A stretch of 64,000 nt of DNA. Origin: Pleodorina starrii (Eukaryota; Chlorophyta; Chlorophyceae; Chlamydomonadales; Volvocaceae). The stretch spans positions 2,326,501 through 2,390,500 of the forward strand of contig BRXU01000021.1 of the NCBI GenBank assembly GCA_030267565.1, written 5' to 3'. The notes below the pieces were generated by a model. The model worked only from the letters and a program-made list of their open reading frames with translations, was not told where the DNA came from and did no database searches. This document shows positions 58,201-64,000 of the stretch, in pieces. Each line of letters starts with the position of its first letter. The first letter of the stretch is position 1. The translations under genes and the position numbers were made by a program.

Positions 58201-61200
58201 AGCTCCCCCCAAGGAGCATCCTCCGCCACCATCTACAGTTCAGACTCATCCCCCAGCAGGCCTTCCTTTGCAAGTACCCGAAAAGCGACTTAGCAGCAGA
58301 CCCACGATATCCCGAACGCCTCCAGGCCCCAGCTAGTTGAATAAGAAAAGACTACGCACCATCGTCAGCTTCTCCCGGTCCTCCGCGGTGTTGAGCAGTG
58401 TCAGCCCCTCCGCCACACTGACCCCAGGGCCCCTGAGACGCGGCGCGGACAGCCGAGCAGCCGCGGCAGTAGAACAAGACCGTAAAAATAGTGCATAGCG
58501 GAACCAGGGTTGCTATCTTCCTTGACGGGAGTATCTACGGGCTCAGATATTCGTTGCTCAAATGTTCCAAAAACTTCTATGGATGACGAGAAGTTTTTTG
58601 GCTTGGAAGGCCCAAAAGTATCTGTGTGCAGTGGCCAGATATCAACCATGACCATGTGCAATGTAGGAACTTGTTTTCAGTATTATCCAGCACAGTTGCT
58701 CGGAGCCGAAAACATCTTTATCGCCGTCGGGAGGGAGCCGGCGACGTGATTTTATGGGGAAATGGGCTTCCGAAGTGGAAGCCCATTGTGGATGATCAGA
58801 TTGTATGGTCAGAATTCTCCCAAAACCTATTGGACACTCAAAATCGTAAAAATAACTTCTATAAATTTTTCAAATTTTTGGGCAAATAGATATTTTTATC
58901 CTAAGATAGCAACCCTGAGCGGAACAGGGGCGGACGCACGGACGCCATGAAACACGCAATGTTGGCGGGGGGGGGGCGTCGATTCAGTATTCTGCAGGCA
59001 GCCGCCATGCGGACCCCCTGCCCCCTGAGACACGGGTGCCCAACGCTTGGGATGAGAGGCAGGCCAGGCCAGGCAGGGCTGGCACTGTGGCCCCACGGCG
59101 CGAAGAGTCGTCCTCCCGTCCTCGTATGAGACCGGCCCTTAACCCACATTTTCCCGTCACAAAAGGCCGACCCACATCCAAAGTCCCTTGACCCACATCT
59201 TCCAAAACATCGAATTCGTATCCCGAAAAAAAGGATGGACAATTTTCCCGCTTGCCCTCGTTTGCTCTGTTGAATTGAGGTCCGCCAAGACACCCGCCCT
59301 GCAGCCCGCTGCGCGCTGCCTCGCCCCTCACGCCCACGCACCCACCCAGCCACCCACCTGCAGTTGGGTTGGGGGCAGCGCACCGGAAACACCTTCTCTC
59401 GCGCCGCCAGCTGCACGTGGCGGGTCAGGCAGTCCCGGCAGTACTGGTGGCGGCAGGCCTCTGCGGGTCGGAGACATGGACAAAATGCGCGTAGTTTGGG
59501 CGCGGTGTGGGGAGGAGCGTCACCCTTAAGGGATGAATATGGCCAGTGAAGTACAGGGCTGACCAGGAACCGGGGACTAAGGGGCTAGGAGGTGACAGTG
59601 AAAGGGCTTTAAGAGGGAAAGAGAAACGTGTCATACTGAAGATCTAAATCCGGTCATAGCGCTATAATAGCGCTATTATGTCGAAGTATCAAAGCGTTGC
59701 GATGAGCTCTGGTGGCCAAAGCTGCTTTGCATGCCCTTGCTGAGGCGGTGACGGCGCTGCATGGATATCGCGTGGTTTACGTGATGATGTGGTGCCAGAT
59801 GTGGGTTACATCAGGACGCGACAGTTTGGGTAGAGGATCCAATGCTGCCCAGTAGGCCTCAAAACGTCGATTTTTAAAAGGCACCCTTGTCCAGCCCTGG
59901 CCCCAACGTCAGCGCCCCCCATTGCCCGGGTCCGAGCTCCCTAGGCCGCGCCCCTGTACGGCCCTGTGTACGACACGGCCAGCGCACAGAGAGGCACGGG
60001 AGCCGCTGTACTCACCGATTGTGTGAAAGGCCTGAGCTGGCTGCTCGTCCAGGCATATCCCGCACGTCAGCTGCTGGCCGGACGGTCCCGGCTCGGCCGC
60101 GTGTCTGTCGCTGCTGTTCGCTGCTGCAGCTCGTCCTGCCGCCGCGCCAGCGCCGGCGCCTGCCGCGGCCCCCGCCTGCGCTGCGCCACCTGCCGCTGTC
60201 GTCCCAGCGGAACCTGTAGGCCCCACTGCTGCTACTGCTGCTGCACCCGTCGGTGCTGCACCTGACTCTGCCGCCGCTGCGGCAGCGGCTGCGCTTGGGC
60301 CTGCACCAGCTGTTGCGGCACCAGCAGCGTTGCCACCGTTACCACCATCGCCCGCACCAACTGGGCCTCCTCCTGTTGCCGCTGCCGCCGGTGCTCCAAC
60401 AGCGTCGGTCCCAGCTGCTGTTGCGGATTTGCGTCCAGGGACTTTTGCAAAATCCCTCGTTGCGCGCCGGGCCGCTGCTGCGCTCCGGAGGGGCTCTACC
60501 AGCACTCCGCGTGCTGGTGTTCCGCCGCGTGCACCGCCGCGTGCTGCTGTTCCCATGGCTTCCACACCGCCATCGTCAGCAACGCCATGTGGATCTGCCT
60601 TGTGTAGTGCGGCTAAACCTGCTCCGTCAGCAAGCTGAAGCTGCGGAAGGACGGCTGGCGGATCTGCGGTAAGTGCAGGAACGCCCGACGTCAGCTCCGG
60701 GCCCGTAATGCGTGAGCGACGAATTTTGCCTAAAAACAATCGTAGTGTCTTATTTGTCCCGTAAACGGCACCGTTTACCTTCGTCATCGTCATCGTCGAT
60801 TACAATAACTTCTGGGTCCCGCTTCGGCACATGCGCTGGCACCAAGCCCCAGAAACCTCCTCGCCGCTGATCGAGACGCCCCATCCAATCCACAGGCAGC
60901 GCGTCCAAAGGCCTGTTCATAACGGGAGGTTCATGTAAGACTGGCCGAACATTGCGTTCTAGGAGACATTGCGCACTTTGATTAATCATTTGGGAAGGCA
61001 TTTAATCCAAGCCAAATGCAAATAGCTGCTAAAGGGTGCACTTACATCGCTGCTTGGACACCAACCATGCGTTGCGGTTGTCGTGTCCGTTCCACAAGAG
61101 GCAAAGGCGGGACATCGTCATCGTCGTCGTTTTCCATGACGGGAATGGGTGCAAAATCTGGCAGTGGCCCGTGCATCGCCAGCTCGGTCAATAGCCCTTC

Positions 61201-61317
61201 GACCGTTCTCCGTGGCCTCCTAACTTCTGTCTGCTCGATTGCAGCATTCTGGGCGCGGAGATGCTGTCGTCGCCTTCGTGTCGACTTGTCAAACTCTGCA
61301 GAATCGTCACCTTCCAT
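49262..61317 (-). CDS. RBR-type (RING-IBR-RING) E3 ubiquitin ligase with giant low-complexity tail
   Basis: Eleven minus-strand exons: 61317-61046, 60912-60779, 60663-60016, 59460-59358, 58432-58360, 57967-57887, 57263-57171, 56687-56428, 55967-54752, 54431-51968 and 51825-49262. They total 7,908 nt, one frame, about 2,635 residues. RING1: CGICLDEQPAQAFHTI then EACRHQYCRDCL (C336 to C385). IBR: YCPNPAC then RCHGCRKQLCARCRVVWHSG and C470. RING2: CPQCRNLVELAHGCNHITCK then CGAEWCYKCG and CSC (554-556), with the expected catalytic Cys at 513. RBR ligases take ubiquitin onto this Cys from an E2 bound at RING1. About 2,080 residues of Ala/Gly/Pro/Gln-rich sequence with an acidic Ser/Glu run follow; usual RBR proteins have 400-600. 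The start, the second exon's acceptor and the last two junctions are the weaker parts. Confidence 0.85.
58497..58925. mobile_element. Non-autonomous hAT-like element (MITE) with TIRs and 8-bp target duplication
   Basis: The element spans 58505-58917 (413 bp). It starts CAGGGTTGCTATCTT and ends with the exact reverse complement AAGATAGCAACCCTG (58903-58917). It is bounded on both sides by the identical 8-mer AGCGGAAC (58497-58504 and 58918-58925). An 8-bp duplication with CAGGG-type ends is characteristic of the hAT superfamily. The interior is much more AT-rich than the host and has no transposase; its longest frame is 79 codons. It sits inside the RBR intron between 59358 and 58432, in DNA that is otherwise GC-rich. 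Confidence 0.9.
59656..59678. repeat. Two adjacent palindromes in an RBR intron
   Basis: ATAGCGCTAT (59656-59665) and AATAGCGCTATT (59667-59678) are each self-complementary and share the same core. Confidence 0.6.
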
Positions 61318-64000
61318 TGGCGCTCCTTGTCTGGTTGGAAGGACGACCAGCCCTCGGACAAATGGACAGATACAGCTATGATATCCGACAATGTGGAGCA
61401 GGCTGCACCGCCTTCAAGACTGCTGGCAAGGGCCCGAGCAGGGCCCGTGCGCCCCAGACCAAGAACAGTATTGGTCACAAAGCAGAACGTAAGTGAACCT
61501 CAAGTCATCCTTCTACAATATGGAAGACCCACACAATATTTGCCGAGTTCACTTCGCAGAGGCCTACAGCGAAGTCCTTCTGAGCAACTGTCGGCTGTAC
61601 AACGAAACCGTTCTTGTCTCACTGCATCGGACGGCCTTGGCAGTTGGAGCTTGCTTCCCGATGTACCATATTCGTGGCAAAGAAAAGCCTGAGAGCCACG
61701 AACCCATACGTAGTATGATGTACGCGGCCCACAGCACAGCCCACGACGGGCCCAACACGGCTCAGCTGCTGTGGGGCGCGCGCTCACGCAGACTGCAGCA
61801 CGGACTGATCCTGAACCGGCGACAGCTGACGCAGATCACTGGCGCCGAGCGCCAGCAGCGAGCCAACCCATCGCGTCCCAGAGATCAGTTTCAGAGTGCC
61901 GGCCAAGCGGCCCCCCCAAGGCGCCTTGCGCGAAGCCACGTGTGCCCCGGCGGTGCCGCGTGCGCCTGGGCACCCTGCCGAAACATCGCTGCCCCAGGGC
62001 CGCGCTTGCAACCTAAATCGTCTTCAAAGCAAGCGGTTCGGTGTCCATTTGCTGTGAAGAGCATGAACGTAGCTTTTGCTGCTTCCGCGCCCTTCCCGTG
62101 CTGGCGGTGTTTCGGGGTCCCTGGCGCCCCGTGGCCATCCATCCTACGCCTGCCGAAACCGTGCCTGGGCTCCTTCCGGCCCTGTTCTTGCATTTGCAGC
62201 ACTGTCAGCGCCTTTCTGGTCTTGGGCCGAAACTGACAAGTGCTATCGACCGGAGCTGCTTCAGATGGGCAGCCTTCAGATGGTTTAGCGCCGCTTGCGC
62301 TGTCGTGCACTGCGTCCCATCCTCCAACGCAGGAGCGGAACGATGTGACCACTACGTAACGCAGTTGTATGGAAAAGCGAGCGCTATACGCCTTTAGCCT
62401 TGCATGAAAATCTCATGCGGTCGCATATCGGATAAGTTAAGTGTTCGAGAGGGCTCAAACACGGGTCGATGCGTAGCGCTTACTGCAGGCACCCTCGGAG
62501 TGCAGTTTGGAACTGCCCGTGGGCTGCTCGCCTCGAGTCCTGCTCGCCTCGAGTTCTGCCTCGGCACCGACAACAGCTCCGCTGTGATTACAGTGGGCTC
62601 AAGACCCTCGCCAGGAGAGTGAAGCCAGCAAGGGCCAGCGGTACGGTCTGAACCTGGGACTTAGTACACGAAGCCGTGCGCTGACCGTTGTTGCCCACTC
62701 CGAGACTCATCGCACTTTCTACTAAGAGAGTTGTAGCAGATGAAGTGAGTAACCCCCTTCACCTCGCGTCCACCGCCGAAGGGCACAGTTGTTCCAGGGG
62801 ACCATTCAGATAGGGAACCGATGCCGGACAAGACGACTGTCAGAAAGCCTCCAGGATAACTAGCCTTCAGTATTATATCTTTCATTTATCCGAAAAGGCG
62901 CGTGTGAAAGCGGATGCACAGAAAGTTTTCCTTTCTGTTTCACTCCGACAGTTCACCAACCAACCTGTGACACGACGCGAGCGGACGCAAGTGCACTTCT
63001 TGAGTAAATGGCGCTAAGAATCAGTTTAATGTTTGTTAATATTTATTCAACGTTATGCTCTCACCATCATCGTCCCTGGAAGCCTACAGGATCAACATTG
63101 GGCATGTACGGTGAGGCTGCGTGGTGTGTACGTTGAAGTCGAAAATAGCATATTAAAAATTCGTCAATATACATACTGTGTTAAGTACCTGGTCTGTTTG
63201 CTCATTTACTTGACGACGACCGTGGAGCTTATGCTCTGGTTAAAATAGTTGCGGGGTGAAATCAGCACAGATAAGCGGCATTTCACTAGCAAGGAAGAAA
63301 TGAATCATCCTAACATTGCAACACTTATGCGTGTGTAATACTTGATGCAGACAAGCTAGTCGACTTTATAAAGGGCAGCTCAACACGGTACGAGAGGGTA
63401 CGAGCCCTGATCACGGACGCTCATTGTGCTATAGATGTATTCCTAATATTGAAGTAGAGAAACAGCTATTATATTATTGATGAGCATTCCCTTCGAGTTC
63501 CCTCAGGCTTCACGTACCTGTCTGTACAGGTCACCATCTGCACCTTCTGTGAGGTAGGCAGTGTTTCACATCTGATTCGAATAAAATTGAAACATTAGAT
63601 GACTGTAATCAAATGCTGTGTCCGGCTCTGGGCGAGCAGCTTGTACCCGCTGTACTAGACTGGCGGGCGACTCGCTGGCACGCATAGACGACATTTCATC
63701 AACAAGGTTTCATTACTTGCAGGCCAGGATATAATGTTCAATGCTATAAAGTAAGTCTGGCAGTGAGTTCTGCTTTTATCTCGGACGAGGCCGCCCCTGA
63801 CCATTTTTGTTTAGCACAAGCATTTGACATCTTTCTGCAGTTAGGTTAGGTACCTTCATACTTTCGGAAGACCTTGGGGACGTCACTGACGGAATCGTGT
63901 ACGGCTTGCGTCGGTCAAGCGTATTCTCGTCGGAGCACACAGCAGTTAGCGCATATTGACATTACTGGAGGCGCTGCACTGTAGAGCTGCGCCAGCTTGT
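61318..64000. other. Right-hand stretch upstream of the RBR gene, no gene recognised
   Basis: The first few hundred bases should hold the RBR promoter. GC falls progressively toward the right edge. Frames 61493-62236 (plus, 247 codons), 61891-62352 (minus, 153) and 62661-62885 (minus, 74) are open but have no family resemblance I can name and no convincing partner exons. No RNA gene or transposon ends were seen. Confidence 0.4.

Noticed and set aside
1..64000. CRISPR arrays, rRNA, tRNA or prokaryotic operons
   Set aside because: No regularly spaced repeats with unique spacers, no rRNA-like or cloverleaf sequences recognised; the window is eukaryotic nuclear DNA.

Overview
The window looks like nuclear DNA of a volvocine green alga (Chlamydomonadales: Chlamydomonas, Gonium, Volvox and relatives). 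It is very GC-rich, its genes are dense in short GT-AG introns, its exons end in homopolymeric Ala/Gly/Pro/Gln tails, TGTAA polyadenylation-type signals follow several genes, and the proteins include an EGF-bearing exostosin and a CHASE-type class III cyclase homologue. No bacterial, plastid or viral gene layout is seen. Most long open frames are artefacts of high GC, so genes were rebuilt exon by exon. Splice phases agree in all the models, and known family motifs run across the junctions.

Layout, left to right: (1) 597-2344, minus: EGF region of an exostosin-like glycosyltransferase that runs off the left edge. (2) 5238-10503, plus: TSPO/MBR membrane protein with a long Ala-rich tail. (3) 12603-13000, minus: NOP10, the 64-residue H/ACA snoRNP protein. 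(4) 13368-15518, plus: Nnf1/PMF1-type kinetochore subunit. (5) 16127-20889, plus: 26S proteasome ATPase RPT2, complete. (6) 21846-32065, plus: two-TM CHASE protein with a class III cyclase homology domain that has lost most catalytic residues. (7) 34045-36492, plus: plastid long-form ribosome hibernation factor (PSRP1/HPF). (8) 39066-41434, minus: plastid diaminopimelate epimerase DapF (lysine synthesis), complete. (9) 41817-45651, plus: EMSY-like Tudor protein. (10) 49262-61317, minus: RBR (RING-IBR-RING) E3 ubiquitin ligase, modelled at about 2,635 residues because of a very long low-complexity tail.

The genes are unrelated housekeeping and signalling functions, not a cluster. Two close head-to-head pairs (NOP10/NNF1, 367 bp between start codons; DAPF/EMSY-like, 382 bp) probably share promoter DNA. 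TSPO/NOP10, HPF/DAPF and EMSY-like/RBR are tail-to-tail.

The most interesting content is the degenerate cyclase, the giant RBR ligase, a hAT-like MITE with intact TIRs and 8-bp target duplication inside an RBR intron, three small intronic repeat families (one carries a branch-point-like motif about 50 nt before the acceptor), and a candidate recursive splice site in a 1.5-kb intron. Several lower-GC stretches (about 2.3-5.2, 10.5-12.6, 32.1-34.0, 36.5-39.0, 45.7-49.2 and 61.3-64.0 kb) hold no gene I can recognise.
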